Shown here one piece after another: positions 35,340-47,017 of a stretch of DNA of 64,000 nucleotides (position 1 is the stretch's first letter; each line of letters opens with the position of its first letter). The position numbers and the translations under genes are program-made. This stretch comes from Narthecium ossifragum. Taxonomy: Eukaryota > Streptophyta > Magnoliopsida > Dioscoreales > Nartheciaceae. The stretch is from contig OY986970.1 in NCBI GenBank assembly GCA_963920575.1, positions 21,831,274-21,895,273 on the forward strand, read 5' to 3'. Below the pieces are notes generated by a model that saw only the letters and a list, made by a program, of their open reading frames with translations, was not told the origin of the DNA and did no database searches.

Positions 35340-36060
35340 TGGGATGGAGAGTGATGGAGAGAGAGTGAGTGAGAGAGAGGGAGGGAGATCCGGCTCAAAG
35401 GAGAGAGAGTGGGGGCGAAAGAGAGAGAGATCGGGGAGAGAGAGAGATAGAGGTGGGAGAGAGAGTGGGGGTGGAAGAGAGAGAGATAGAGGTGGGAGAG
35501 AGAGAGTGGGGGCGGAAGAGAGAGAGAGAGGCGGGAGAGAGAGAGATAGAGGTAGGAAAGAGAGAGAGAGAGCGAGAGAGGCCGGAGGACAGAGAGAGGT
35601 CTCTCTCCTCGACCTCTCTCTCTCCTCAACCTCTCTCTCTCCTCTGGCCTCTCTCTCTACTTGACCTCTCTCTCTCCTCCGGCCTCTCTCTCTCTCCTCG
35701 AACTCTCTCTCTCCCTCTCCCGTCTCTCTCCTCGACTCTCTCTCTCTCTCTCTCTCCATATGGTCTTCTCTCTCTCTCCCCTCTCTCTCTCATCCCTCTT
35801 CCTCTGTTTCTCCCCTCTCCCTTTCTCTCCTCCCTCTTCCTTTGTTTCTCCCCTCTCCCTTTCTCTCTTCCCTCTTCCTCCGGCACCTCGCCCGGCACCC
35901 CCGCCCCGCCTTCAACTACCCCCATGCCCCGCCGCCTCCGCCCCGCCCCACCTTCCTCCTCCGATCTCGATGCCATCATTGCTCGAGCCACGACCAACGC
36001 CTCACAAGAGCTGTAGATAGCCATCGCTCCCTTTCTCTCCTCCCTCTTCCTCTGTTTCTC

Positions 36061-36092
<32 letters not shown>

Positions 36093-36470
36093 GCCGGCCT
36101 CTCTCTGTCTCCCGCGCTCCCATGCATGCCGCCCGCGCTCCCATGCATTCCACCCTCGACGTTGCCCCATCCACCCTTGCCCCGTCCTCCCTCACCCCGT
36201 CCTCTCTCGACATCGCCCCGTCCACCCTCTCCCGTCTCTCTCCTCGACCTCTCTCTCTCCCTCTCTCGTCTCTCTCCTCGACCTCTCTCTCCTCTGGCCT
36301 CTCTCACTCTCCTTGACCTCTCTCTCCCTCTCCCTCTCCCGTCTATCTCCTCCGGCCTTTCTCTCTCCTCGAATCTCTCTCCATCGACCCGGATCTCCCT
36401 CCCTCTCTCTCACTCACTCTCTCTCCATCGCTCTCCATCCCACCCGATCTCTCTCCATCGAGCGCCCCCA
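35340..36470. repeat. GA / CT low-complexity core of the foldback
   Basis: (GA)-rich to about 35620, then (CT)-rich with the two halves complementary. A GC-rich unique island at about 35880-36020 (frame ending DLDAIIARATTNASQEL) lies in the loop. All long open frames here are composition artefacts. Confidence 0.85.
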
Positions 36471-36654
36471 TCGCGCCCTCAACGAACCCCACGCCCGCCG
36501 CCCCCGCCCCGCCCCGCCTTCGTCCTTCCCTCCGGCTCTATGCCTCTGACCTCCACGCCGCCACCTCCGTCCCCGTGTCCCCATCGCAGAGCGACCCCTC
36601 CACCTCTATCTCTCTCTCCTCTGTTTCTCTGTCTCTCTTCCCTATTCCTCTGTT

Positions 36655-36875
36655 TCTCAAGCACCTCACCTGTCGCCCCCGCCACGGCCCGGTACTCCTT
36701 CACGAACAGCTCCACCATCACCGTCGAGTTCGCCGTCACGACCACCCGCCTCCCCCCACAGTCGCGGAATGCCTGCCAGCTCTCCTGGCGCACGTCCACG
36801 GCGTAGTGTCGCGGGAGCACCGCCCGGGCCGCAAGCTCCAGGTCGCGGATGCAGATCCCCTCCGGCTCCGTCGCT
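36655..36875 (-). pseudogene. Captured GPAT-like exon, right arm (inverted copy)
   Basis: The minus-strand frame reads CIRDLELAARAVLPRHYAVD, RQESWQAFRDCGGRRVVVTA, then VMVELFVKEY. It is slightly closer to the GPAT pattern than the left copy (VLPRHY and FVKEY against VLLRHY and FVKGY). The two copies face each other, so a transcript crossing the element would pair along this exon. Confidence 0.65.
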
Positions 36876-38182
36876 TCGTCTTCTCCGACTTCTCCTCCCC
36901 TCTTCTCCAGCTTCTCCTCCCCGGCTCCTCCTCTGTTTCTCCGTTCTCTCCTATCCTCTCTCTCTCTCTCCTCCGTTTCTCTTTCTATCTCTTCTGTCTT
37001 CCTCTGTTTCTTACCGGCTGTCGGCACCCTGCCACTCCAGCTGCCCCCCCCCCCCCGCCTCCTTCCCAGGAATTTCGCCATCTTCGATAGGGCCCTCGTG
37101 TCCTGCAAGAGGGCTATAGAGGCCTCACTGATCACATAACTAAGAATTCATAGGCTAAGTAAGGAATTGATAGCATAAGTATGGAATTCCTCGCATAAGT
37201 AAGGAATTCAGAGGCTAAGGAATTCAAATTGTAAGTAAGGAATTTCTCGTATAAGTAAGGAATTCCTCACATAAGTAAGAAATCATATCTAAGTCTACTA
37301 AAACCCAAAAAATATGGAATGCATCCACTCTCTCTCTAAAATAATGAAGGAATTCGTACAAGAGAAGAAGATGGGTCACATATTAATGTGGAGACCTCTC
37401 TCCTTTCTCTCTCTCGTAGTTGTGTCAGGTGGGATTAAATGATGAGAGAGTTGGTCAGGGGTATTTTGGTCCCGAATTTATGGATTTGGCATGGTTTGTA
37501 AACGAACACGAAAGTTTCCATCGATTGACAAATCAAAAGACAAGTGGATTTAAAAAGAAAATAATACAACTCCCACCGATTTGAAAAGGAGAACTAATAA
37601 GAATTTCTTGACTGATTTTAAATCAGTTGTCTAGTGATTTACTGACGGATGGGGCTTTGTTGCGAATTATTTAGATGGTATATTTTTAAAGAAAAATTAC
37701 AGATTACGCACCAACCTGGGTGTGCATTCCTTGACACTTGATGTGGTGCCTCTATAGAGGTTATATATATACTAGTGGGAACACGTGCCCCTGACACGGG
37801 TGGGTACGGTTCTCTCTCTCACACATCCCCCGACTCTTTCCTATTAATAAGACTAATCTATTTACTGTAAATATCTCACTAAAATTTGTAATCAAAGACA
37901 GACAACAATGCCATGCTGAAAAATGAATACACGCATTTTTTGCACCATTTTTCTTACCCAGCCAGTTACAGTATCTTTTCAACCTCTCCATTCTCATTTA
38001 AAGTGTTGCAAACAACAACACTAATTATAAGTATTTGGTTAAGAAAATTGTCAAATATCAATGAATATTAATAGGAACAAATGTCAATAGCCGACAGTGT
38101 CCTTTGCTTTATTGATAGGTGTTAAATTTTGAAATAAGGGAAGCACATAAGTTCGAAATAAATTATCAACCCAATATTGTTT

Positions 38183-38742
38183 TTACAACATGCTAGTCTG
38201 CCAATAGATTCCTTCACTATATCCTTCCAGAACGTAATCAACCTAGCTAAATTCATATTTTTTTAATTAATTGTTTAAAATTCGAACGCAAAGAATGTGC
38301 ATAATGTTCATCGTAATTGCTTGAATTATATAATGTTTAATGTACTTACCCCATTTGTAGTAGGTGGTGTTGGGGGTTGTAAATGTATCTGAAAACATAG
38401 TAGTAGCATGTTTTATACGTATATAACAAAGTAAAATTAGATCAAATCTTATATGAGTATTTTTTTTGCACTCACTAAAGGTGGCCGCATGGCATGGAGC
38501 TCGTGCTCTGAGCGAATATCAATGCATGCACCGTTATCGCGTAACATCTTAGCAGTTCGCCGGACATTAGCATCTTCCTAAGCAACAAAGGTCATTAAGA
38601 AATATAGGGATATAGCGGTAGGTAATTATTGTGTTTGTAATTTAGAATGTAGACGGGAATGTTTGTGTAACTCACCGCTCCGAAGATGACGACGTGGTTC
38701 ATTTTGTCAGCAATGTTGTGGATATTAATGGTTGATATGTAT
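38183..38742 (-). pseudogene. Captured four-exon gene tail, unidentified
   Basis: Four minus-strand exons have clean splice sites: 38676-38742 (AG before, GTGAGT after), 38476-38577 (TTAG before, GTGAGT after), 38350-38388 (TTTTCAG before, GTAAGT after) and 38183-38242 (CTAG before, ending in TAA). The first starts with one base of a split codon; all three joins are in phase 0, and the 88-residue frame stays open. It contains INIHNIADKMNHVVIFGA, then RTAKMLRDNGACIDIRS, then a proline-rich exon, then VDYVLEGYSEGIYWQ. I do not recognise the family. Uninterrupted frames suggest recent capture. Confidence 0.55.
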
Positions 38743-40082
38743 CTTAGTCACACATAACATTAGGTAGATTAAAATTAAAATAATAGAAATGTTTATCTAA
38801 GTTTTAGAATGAAACCATCACATTAAGTTACCAATCATGCAAATGGCATTTGTTAAGCTATCTAACAATGATTAATAGCTAATGTTCCAAACTATGAACA
38901 ATGTTTAATAGATCGTGTCTTAGGAATTTAATGCGATAAACTATTTTAAAGCTTTAAGATGGATTATTACAGGAATCTTGGTGGTAGATGATAAAAACAG
39001 ATCATTTATGGTTTTGTTGCTTGTGGTTTGAGGAATATGCTATTGCGTAAAAAAGTTGTTTCATAAATTTTTTGGTAATTGGTCTTTTTAATTTAAACAT
39101 TCACTATGCCATTACATAGGCTTGCTGTCTGCTTTGATTCTTATATTGAGTCAAGAAGATTTGTGTTTTCTAGGGAAGACGTGAATTGGGAGAGTGAAGT
39201 TCTTGAGCCAAATTTGTGCTTGGCACTATTTTTTTATGAAGTGAAGTTCTTGTGGCAAAATTTGTAAAGGTTGTAGGTTCACTATCTACTGCTTAACATA
39301 TATGAGTAAAGGTATAGACTTCTATATTTGCTTGTTGACTCGATGTTTGTGTGTATTCCTCTATAGGTTTACATTGGTCTAGTACCCATTCATACATAGA
39401 GATATGGTAAGCAATTATAGCACGTAGCTGCATATAAAATTCCATATTATTATTTGATTATATATGAACGTAGCTGCATGCATGCTTGGTATTAAATAGA
39501 GTGAGGCTTTGCATAGAGGGAATGCCTTTAAATAGAGTGAGATTCTGCATTTATGAGGTTTTTCGCTACAATGCTTATTAACCATTATAGTACCAAAATC
39601 TAGCACTTTATAAGCAGCGTAGGAGGTTTAGAAGTATATGGTTTAAAAGTCTATGCTTAGTAATAATTATAGTTTTTAATTGGTTGTATTTTCCCAAAGA
39701 CGGTAAATAGGAACATACAGAAAAAAGAAAAAGGACAACAATGATAAATAGTTGCTTTTGACCAAAACATACCATTCAACTTTAAATGGTTAAGCTGATT
39801 AGTGTATGTAAATGCTGGATCTCCATAAGTTGTAGAGTAAGCTTAGGAATGATTATGCGAAAGTACTCCACTTGTATAAGAAATGGAGCAAACTTTAACA
39901 TACCCCGGTATAAAAGAATTGGGGAAAACTGAATCAACAAAATCAACTTTCGATAGCAGCTTGTTCAACCAGCAAACCTAGTCCCCTCCACAACAATTGA
40001 TTGGCAGAAACTGCAAGAAGAGAAGAATGATTTACATAAAAGACACATACATAGAGCCATAATCACCAATATAGAGTTATAT
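38743..40082. other. Helitron H1 interior, nothing recognised
   Basis: AT-rich non-coding DNA. Upstream exons of the captured gene might lie here, but none could be supported. Confidence 0.4.
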
Positions 40083-40260
40083 AGTGGGAACCCGTGCCCA
40101 ACCGAACCCGTGCCCATGGCACGGTTATCTCTAACACATCCCCCGATCCCTTCATATTAATAAGACTAATCTTCTTGATGTAAATTTCTCCAATTAAATT
40201 TGTACTCAAAGACAGACAACAATGCATACGACACGGATATTTAGGATTTCTTCATAAAAA
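40083..40260 (-). mobile_element. Second Helitron-like 3' end, degenerate
   Basis: ATAGTGGGAACCCGTGCCC here, followed by CCCATGGCACGG and ACACATCCCCCGATCCC, parallels 37771-37880 (same ACACATCCCCCGA and AATAAGACTAATCT blocks). The terminal tetranucleotide would be CTAT instead of CTAG, so this end is probably dead. Confidence 0.5.
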
Positions 40261-41674
40261 TTCAGCAGAAAATCCTCTGTACCGAGGGCTAAATGAGGCA
40301 ATTCTACAACATTCATAAAATACAAAAATGAATCCATATATAAAAGGGGCGAACATTGTCCCCGGGGCAAGCCTTGTCCCCTCAATCCACAACTGCAACA
40401 ATTCATATAGTTCTCAGAAAGAAGATGAATAAAAAAGTATTACATTCTATCTCAGCTCCATAGTTAAAAGATTAGTTCTTGTTGTATTTTATCTCTTGCA
40501 AGGCTTGCATTGTAATGGATCATAAATTAGGATCCTCTAGCTCTAATTGAATCTTCAAATACATAATCAAACATAAGAAGCAATCTTTTCCAAAACATAT
40601 TGCTTTATATAGCAAATTAGGAGCAACAAACGTAAAAGAAGCGGTCAAGCACAATATAAGCAATGCTAGCAATGAAGACATTTGACTTGCCTAGAATGCC
40701 CTTCACACCTTTATGGCAAAAATTGTTTTTTTTTCAAATCTGCCATTAATATCACAGGTTGGAGATAATATTCAGTGACTTCAGTCTCCTACGATCTTCG
40801 AAGGATCAACCATTATATGAAGCATAGCATATCAGATCAAAAGAAGATGAACAGAAGCACTTGAAAATTAATTGAACTTGTCATACAATAGTAAAGAAAG
40901 GGACATGATGGACCTAAACATCTACTAAAAGTACTCAAGAGGGACTAAAACGAATTTGAAATGGCCCAAAAGACCCAATGTGGATGAAAACGTAAAAAAG
41001 AAAGCTGTCAAGAGGGACTAAAACTAATTGGAAATGGCCACAATTGAAGTGAAATGGCAAAAACCAGTCTGAAATAAAGCTCAGTTTGAACTTTGGGGTT
41101 GTTTTGGTTGAACCATATATACTTCCAGATAACATCAATTGTAAAGGTTCTAAAATCGTCAATATGTTAGTCACCCTAATAGAATAATGTGTAGATGCTT
41201 ATAGAAATCAGAAACAATGATAAAACAAATTAGAAGTAGCTTGTATATATGGAATGATGTTTTTAATCCAAAAAAACTTCTGTTGCCAAGTCCTCTTTTC
41301 TAGTGAAGTATACCAAGCAGCAGTGCAGCAAGTGGGGGTTGCTTTTCTAGTGAAGTATACCCAACAACAGTGCAGTTGGAATTTATGAATCCAAGCTCAG
41401 GCAATCTGTGACTGTGCCTCTACTATTCTATAAACAAAAAAGGTTGCTTCAATTGGTGGCCTACCTATTTCCATATCTGAGCAGCAGTAAAACTCTAGGA
41501 AAAATATAAGTTTATCTCATCTTGACATGGTCAAAAAACAATTTCTATAGGCCTCTTGGAGAAGGGTGTGGAGTGTGAGTTACAGAGTACACTGGAACAT
41601 TGGTATATCTACTTGGGATCTTTTTCACACTTACACCTACCTAATTGTGTAAGTACCAAAAATTGCAGGCATGT
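40261..41674. other. Helitron interior, unidentified
   Basis: No supported gene. GAAAGGGACATGATGGACC and the following CTACTAAAAGTACTCAAGA recur near 47857-47900 on the other side of the Reina insertion, so a local duplication predates or flanks that insertion. Confidence 0.45.
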
Positions 41675-42076
41675 TGATGGGCAGCAGGCTCAGCCACCCC
41701 TAACTTACAGCAGGCGCAGCAGGCCATTCTCAGCAAGAGCAGGTGGCGCCAAGAAGGATTGAAGCAATGCCAGCAATTACTGTTGGAGTTTTCCAAATAA
41801 GCAGATTCTGTAATGAGTCTGATTAGGAATGCAATTAATTAGTGGTGATCTTGTAAGATTCTTTATTAAGAGAAGCAGACTTTATTTAATGGATGTAATA
41901 GGGGAGTTACAGGGCATGAATGAATACATTATTCTCTCTGATCTCCTCTTCTTTCTCTACTAAACGTCCTCTACGCATCTCCTCTTTCTTCCCCTTCCTC
42001 TGACGTTCTCTGGCTCTCTGCTGCCCCTCTGCTATTCCGGTAGAAGATAAGCCCTACAATACCATCAAGCATATCA
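41675..42076 (+). mobile_element. Reina 5' LTR
   Basis: 402 bp; the partner is 46619-47012. The following ATTGTTATCAAGAGCTCG is a weak match to a tRNA-Met primer site (TGGTATCAGAGC) and is probably mutated. Confidence 0.85.
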
Positions 42077-42111
42077 ATTGTTATCAAGAGCTCGATCCTC
42101 GCCACAACGCG

Positions 42112-43026
42112 ATGGCCGCCAACACTCGCTCAAAGACCATTGATGATCGTGTCACTACACTCGAAGCTGCGCTGCTCGGACAACAGGAGACTTCCGCTCA
42201 CCACACCGAGGCCATGGAGCATCTGCAAGCCACTATGGACATCCTCATGTCCAAGATGGGCCTACTCCTCCATTCCCATGACGGGAATAATAAGAAGCCT
42301 GAGGACGCGTCCAACTTCTCTGGTTCGCGGCATCGCTCCCCATCTCATGATGGTGGCGTCCTGCAGACCCGCCCCGCTCGAGTCGATTTTCCCAAACTCG
42401 CCGGTGAAGACCCAGCTCGTTGGATTTACAAGGCTGAACAATTTTTTTGCTACCAAGGGACTCCGGACCCCGACAAAGTCGTGGTTACCTCCTTTCACCT
42501 TGACGATGAAGCTCTCGACTGGTACCAGTGGTACGAATCCGTGCATCCCCATGCGTCCTGGCGCGACTTCACCCGAGCCTTGTGTTCTCGATTTGGACCC
42601 TCGGCTTACGAGAACTTCGATGAAGCCCTCGCCAAGCTTTGCCAAATCGGCTCGGTCCGTGACTATCAACACCAGTTCGAGATATTTTCCAAGCGCGTTC
42701 ACGGATGGCCGGAATCTGCCCTTGTCGGGAGTTTTCTCGGCCGATTACGGGAAGACATCCGCCTGGAGGTGAAGGTCTTCAACCCTCTCACCATGCCTCA
42801 TGCGACCTGCTTGGCTCGTGCTATTGAAGACAAGCTCGTTCGCTCCAAACGCCTGGTGGTTCGCTCCAGCCCTGCATCGTACTCACGCTCATCCCCTGTT
42901 CTCCCAAAAAGCAGCCCGGCGGGCCTCCTCAGACATGCACCGGCTTCCCACGGCGGTCACGACGCGCCCGCGCCTCAAGGTGTTGGCTTCAAGAGGTTGA
43001 CATGGGATCAGATGCAAGCAAGATGA
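42112..43026 (+). pseudogene. gag: Reina Gag
   Basis: 304 codons open from MAANTRSKTIDDRVTTLEAA to a TGA at 43024-43026. The Gag core reads FPKLAGEDPARWIYKAEQFF and DDEALDWYQWYESVHP, typical of Reina. In this clade gag and pol are one frame, and the TGA lies just before the zinc-knuckle segment (LCYNYDEQFVKGHVC), where the second Cys has become Tyr. The stop is therefore probably a CGA to TGA mutation, not the natural end. Confidence 0.8.
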
Positions 43027-46000
43027 GAGAAGGGGCTATGCTACAACTATGATGAACAGTTTGTCAAAGGGCATGTATGCAAGAAGAAACAGCTGTTCTT
43101 GTTGGAAGCGGCTGAGTTGCACGACGACGAGATCTCACCGGCGGAGCCTTCGGAGGATGGAGAACCAGTGGGGGAGCCTGCTGAGATCTCCCTTCACGCC
43201 ATGACTGGTTATTCCGTGCCGCGCACCAAGCGAGTCTTCGGTTTCCTCGCCGGACGAGCCATTTCTATCTTGATTGACAGTGGGAGCACCCACAACTTCG
43301 TGCGCGCTCGGCTCGTGCCAAAGTTGAATTGTGTGCTGACACTAGCCGAGCCGTTCGGGGTGCTGGTTGTGGATGGTGGCGGCTTTCCTGTAGCGAGATC
43401 TGTCGCGCGGTAAATGTGTGCATCCAAGGCTTCAGCTTTCAAGTAGACCTTTATTTTTGGTCCTGCAGGGCTCGGACATGGTTCTTGGCGTACAATGGCT
43501 TTGATGTTTGGGAACCGTGGCTTGCAACTGGGAGCAGCTCACCATGCAGTTCACGGTGGATGGCGTCAAGCATCTTTTGCACGGCGAGGCCCACTCTTCT
43601 TCCATGATTGGCGACTTCCACTCCATTGCCCAAGTGCTGCAGCCAGATGTGATCGCTTACTGGCTTTTCTCTATTGACGCGTCTGCCCCGGCCGAGCCTG
43701 AACCCGACTCCCTCATGGTTGGTCTTCTGCACGAGTTCAGTGACGTGTTCCAGGAGGCTCACACCTTGCCGCTGCACCGTGCCCAGGACCACCGCATTGA
43801 GATCCTTCCATGCGCTAGTCCAGCGAATGTGCGCACATTCCGGTATCCCCAGGCCCAGAAGACGGAGATAGAGCGGATCGTGTGTGAAATGTTAGAGGAG
43901 GGCATCATCAGGCCAAGCACTATTCCCTACTCGTCGCCCGCGTTGCTGGTAAAAAAAAAAGAATGGGACGTCGCGCTTCTGCGTCGACTACCATGCCTTA
44001 AATGACATTACTATCAAGGACCGCTATCCTATCCCCATCATCGACGAGTTGCTGGACGAACTCCACGGCGCCTCCATCTTCACCAAACTGGATCTCAAGG
44101 CTGAGTACCATCAGATCCGCGTAGCCGAGGCTGACGTTCCCAAGACTGCCTTCCGCACCCATGATGGTCATTACGAATTTCTCGTAATGCCGTTCGGCCT
44201 GACGAATGCTCCAACCACTTTCCAAGCCGTCATGAACATCGTCTTTAGGTCGAGCCTTCGCCGTTTCGTCCTTGTTTTTTTTATGATATCTTGGTGTGTA
44301 GCAGGACCGGGGAGGATCATACGGCTCACCTGTGTTGGATTCTCCAGACCATCTGCACAACTCGTCTGGTGGTAAACCGGAAGAAGTGCCAATTCGGCTG
44401 CCCACAGGTCGAGTACGTTGGCGATGTTATCTCCAAAGACGGTGTGGCGGCGGACCCAAACAAAATCCAATGCATGAAGGACTGGCCACATCCTCGCTCG
44501 GTGAAAGCATTACGTGGATTCTTGGGGCTGACGGGTTACTACTGGAAATTTGTGCGCCTCTTTGGTAAGATTGCTGAGCCACTGACCCGTCTCCTTTCCA
44601 AGCAGGGGTTTCGCTGAGACCAAGCCGCAGAGTTGGCATTTGAAGCTCTAAAGGAGGCCATGACCAATACCCCCGTATTGGCCTTGTCAGACTTCTCCAA
44701 GCTATTTGTCTTGGAGACCGACGCCTCCGACCGCGGATTGGGCGCCGTTAACGTTCTCATGCAAGACAACCGTCCTCTGGCTTTCTACATCAAAGCCCTC
44801 TCCACTACGTGCCAGGGCTGATCCACTTATGAGAAGGAGCTTATGGCCATCGTGTATGCCGTCAAGCATTGGCGCAGTTACCTGTTGGGGCGTCGCTTCC
44901 AGGTCCGCACGGATCACCGGAGTATCCGACATCTTCTCGAGCAACGCCTCACCTCAGGAGAGCAACAACGGTGGCTGGTCTAACTTCTCGGATATGACTT
45001 CGACATCGCCTATCGCCCAGGCCGAGAGAATCGCGCGACCGACGCTCGCTTCCGTCTTCATGAGGAGTCCGCCGACCTGGGCCCGACAGCAGTTCCCGCC
45101 CAAGGGGACCCCGTCGCTATCGACAAGGCCATGATTTGCGCTATCTCCGCCCCTACTGCGGTCTGGCTGGATCAGTTATGAGTCGAGTGTCGCGCTAGCC
45201 AGCAGTTGGCGGACATCCGAAGGCTGGTTGAAGCAGGCAACGACTCCTCCGGTGTTCTTGCCCTTCGCGATGGCGACCTCTGGTATAAAGGTGCGCTCTT
45301 GCTTCCACCTTTGTTCTCACTTAAGCTAGATCTCCTACGCGAGTTCCATGATACCCCTCTGGGTGGGCACTCGGGAGTTCTACGTACCTTCAAATGACTG
45401 TCGACAAATTTCTATTGGGAGGGCATGCGCAGAGACATCCGCGAGTATGTGCGCTCTTGCGACATCTGCCAACGCAACAAATACGAGACGACCACACCAG
45501 CTGGTCTCTTGCAGCCTCTCCCATTGCCAAACCAAGTATGGGAGGATATCACCATGACTTCATTGAGGGATTATCTGTTCCTTCTGGCTGTTCTGTTATC
45601 CTGGTGGTCGTCGACCGGCTAACCAAGTATGAGCACTTCATCCCTCTAAAGCATCCATACTCGACAAGGGTCGTGGCCGAAGTGTTCGCTCTCGAGATTG
45701 TTCGCTTGCATGGCGTCCCCCGTTCCATTGTCTCTGACAGGGGCCTGCTTGTTTTTATCAGTTCCTTCTGGAACGAGTACTTCAAGCTCCAGGGTACCAC
45801 CTTGAAGATGAGCACAACCTACCATCCACAGACCGACGGTCAGACGGAGGTGTTGAACAGGTGCCTTGAAACCTACCTTCGTTGTTTTGCCAGCCAGCGG
45901 CCGAAACAATGGGCGAAATGGCTTTCTTGGGTGGAGTTCTGGTACAACACTTCTTATCAGTCCGCCGCTAGAATGACGCCATTTGAGGCTGTTTATGGGC

Positions 46001-46612
46001 ATCCACCTCCCACTATCGTCCGCTACGAGCCTTCATCGTCAGCTGTCGCCTTGGTGGATTCTGAGCTCCGCTCTCGGGATGATGTTCTTCGACTCCTAAA
46101 GGACAACCTCGTGCTTGCTCGCAATAGGATGAAGACTCAAGCTGACAGGCATTGCACGAGGTGGAGTTCACAGTAGGGGACTGGGTCTATATTAAGCTTC
46201 AACCTTAACGCCAGTCCTCCGTCCAATTCCGTGCCTGCAAGAAGCTCGCACCTCGTTACTATGGCCCATTTCAAGTTCTTCAGCGGGTTGGACAAGTCGC
46301 TTATTGGCTCGATCTCCCTACATCGGCTCGAGTTCATCCAGTTTTTCACATCTCCCAACTCAAGAAAAAGCTGGGTGATCGAGAACACTCACAGCCTCAG
46401 TTGCCATCCTTCTCTGAGTCTGGAGACGTGGTTATTGAGCCAGCGTCTATCACCGACTTTCGTTGGGTCAAACGACACGACAAGTTTATTCAAGAGGCCT
46501 TGGTGTCATGGACGGGGTTACTGGCCGAGGATGCCACCTGGGAGCCATACGACCAATTGGCATTACGATTTCCTCACTTGAACCTTGAGGACAAGGTCAG
46601 TCTCGTTGGGGG
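43027..46612 (+). pseudogene. pol: Reina Pol (PR-RT-RH-IN-chromodomain), multiply broken
   Basis: The domains are in standard order across several frames. Protease: ILIDSGSTHNFV (about 43275). [40 protein letters not shown]; its catalytic F-x-D-D box is destroyed by a frameshift in a T run near 44280. RNase [14 protein letters not shown] and the [16 protein letters not shown] block. Integrase: zinc finger GGHSG...CDICQ, catalytic region DFIEGLS, VSDRG, HPQTDGQTEVLNR. Chromodomain: EALVSWTGLLAEDATWEPYD (about 46500), ending LNLEDKV. At least five in-frame stops and several frameshifts are present. Most stops are TGA where a CGA or TGG codon is expected. Confidence 0.85.
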
Positions 46613-46618
46613 GAGGAA

Positions 46619-47012
46619 TGATAGGCAGTAGGCTCAGCCACCCCTAACTTACAACAGCCGCAGCAGGCCATTCTCGGCAAGAGCAGGTGGCTCCAAGAAG
46701 GATTGAAGCAATGCCAGCAATTATTGCTGGAGTTTTCCAAATAAGCAGATTCTGTAGTGAGTCTGATTAGGAATGCAATTAATTAGTGGTGATCCTGTAA
46801 GCTTCTTTATTAAGAGAAGCAGACATTATTTAATGGATGTAATAGGGGTATTACAGGGCATGAATGAATACATTATTCTCTCCAATCTCCTCTTCTTTCT
46901 CTACTAAACGTCCTCTACACATCTCCTCTTTCTTCCCCTTCCTCTGACGTTCTCTGCTGCCCCTCTACTATTCCGGTAGAAGAAAGGCCCCGCAATACCA
47001 GCAAGCCTATCA
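46619..47012 (+). mobile_element. Reina 3' LTR
   Basis: 394 bp, followed directly by the second CATGT. Confidence 0.85.
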
Positions 47013-47017
47013 CATGT

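Larger units (their letters stand above)
34190..37568. mobile_element. Giant foldback / long-TIR Mutator-like element with captured exon
   Basis: The left end, TGTATTATTTT then TTTTTAAATCCACTTGTC, is mirrored by GACAAGTGGATTTAAAAA then GAAAATAATACA ending at 37568. The two arms stay alignable inward past AAGGAATT-rich blocks, a C/G tract and the acyltransferase-like exon, to about 35400 and 36380. The arms are therefore about 1.2 kb, longer if the GA/CT tracts (35340-35620 and 35620-36470) are counted. There is no transposase. The immediate flanks do not show a 9-bp duplication, so assignment to Mutator is by arm length and exon capture only. Confidence 0.7.
41675..47012 (+). mobile_element. 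Reina-type chromovirus (Ty3/gypsy), full length, decayed
   Basis: LTRs of about 400 bp at 41675-42076 (TGATGGGCAGCAGG...ATATCA) and 46619-47012 (TGATAGGCAGTAGG...CTATCA) are flanked by an exact CATGT at 41670-41674 and 47013-47017. A polypurine GGGGGGAGGAA lies just before the right LTR. The total of 5.3 kb, gag-pol order and a C-terminal chromodomain match the Reina clade. The two LTRs differ at a moderate number of sites plus small indels, so the insertion is not recent. Confidence 0.9.

Noticed and set aside
35236..36806. Long open frames rich in Ser/Leu or Arg/Glu in the foldback core
   Set aside because: They are products of (GA)n/(CT)n composition, present on both strands at once, with no domain.
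41670..47017. Reina element as a potentially active copy
   Set aside because: LTRs have diverged and pol has several stops and a frameshift in the catalytic RT box.
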